From: K189A clade bacterium
GTDB lineage: Bacteria > Pseudomonadota > Gammaproteobacteria > Pseudomonadales > Azotimanducaceae
Direction: 5' to 3'
Length of the DNA: 6,826 nt
NCBI GenBank assembly: GCA_007571095.1
Contig: RKSB01000135.1
Coordinates: 1 to 6,826, forward strand
The position numbers and the translations under genes were made by a program. Numbering within the stretch: the first letter of the stretch is position 1; each line of letters opens with the position of its first letter. Below the pieces are notes generated by a model. That model was not told the DNA's origin and did no database searches. It saw only the letters and a list, made by a program, of their open reading frames with translations. Shown here in pieces: positions 6,740 through 6,826 of this stretch.

Positions 6740-6826
6740 CGACCTTCAGCTTTTTCGGCATCCACTGTTCCAGCGAGCTTGCTTGCAGGCCAAGGGAAAA
6801 ATCTCGATTTCGCCACCTGAATGCCC
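6740..6826 (+). other. Trailing region after coxM
   Basis: Eighty-seven bases with no recognisable gene start and no clear terminator hairpin. An open frame continues on the - strand from 6816 back into coxM, but it runs opposite the well-supported coxM gene and has no known motif, so I do not call it. Maturation genes of the CODH family (coxD/E/F, mocA-like) often lie next, but the window stops too early to tell. Confidence 0.4.

Noticed and set aside
6568..6816. 82-codon open frame on the - strand at the window end
   Set aside because: It mostly overlaps coxM antisense, has no recognisable motif or ribosome binding site, and fits a shadow of coxM codon bias.

Overview
The window starts inside the 3' end of a 16S rRNA gene and ends just after a molybdenum-hydroxylase operon. 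The 16S end (gammaproteobacterial-type helix 44, intact anti-Shine-Dalgarno) and a lipid A acyltransferase-type gene point to a Gram-negative bacterium, most likely a gammaproteobacterium of medium GC. No closer assignment is justified from about 205 nt of 16S. The tRNA order Ala then Ile behind 16S is the one known from Xanthomonadales and a few other lineages, which is only a weak hint.

Layout: 16S 3' end (1-205); first part of the internal transcribed spacer with a strong hairpin (206-370); tRNA-Ala(TGC) (371-446); a gene-free stretch dominated by an array of 20 direct copies of GGCTGARGGCTC, closed by one inverted copy (about 541-1057); a complete LpxL/HtrB-type acyltransferase gene (1087-2013); a 295-nt spacer with predicted secondary structure; tRNA-Ile(GAT) (2309-2382); a 175-nt intergenic region with a weak terminator, a weak promoter candidate and a 17-bp direct repeat; then coxG-coxS-coxL-coxM (2558-6739), all on the + strand; and 87 nt of trailing sequence.

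The main oddity is architectural. 16S, tRNA-Ala and tRNA-Ile normally sit within a few hundred bases of each other and are followed directly by 23S. Here the two tRNAs are about 1.86 kb apart, with a repeat array and a protein gene between them. No 23S or 5S appears in the 4.4 kb after tRNA-Ile, where a cox operon sits instead. Either this is an unlinked, invaded rRNA operon or the contig joins two loci at a repeat.

The cox genes form a coherent unit: CoxG (SRPBCC accessory protein), CoxS (two [2Fe-2S] clusters), CoxL (molybdopterin subunit) and CoxM (FAD subunit). The CoxL active-site loop reads AYRGAGR and the order is S-L-M. Both are marks of the form II (CODH-like) group, so CO oxidation cannot be assumed. 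No maturation genes (coxD/E/F, mocA-like) are visible before the window ends.
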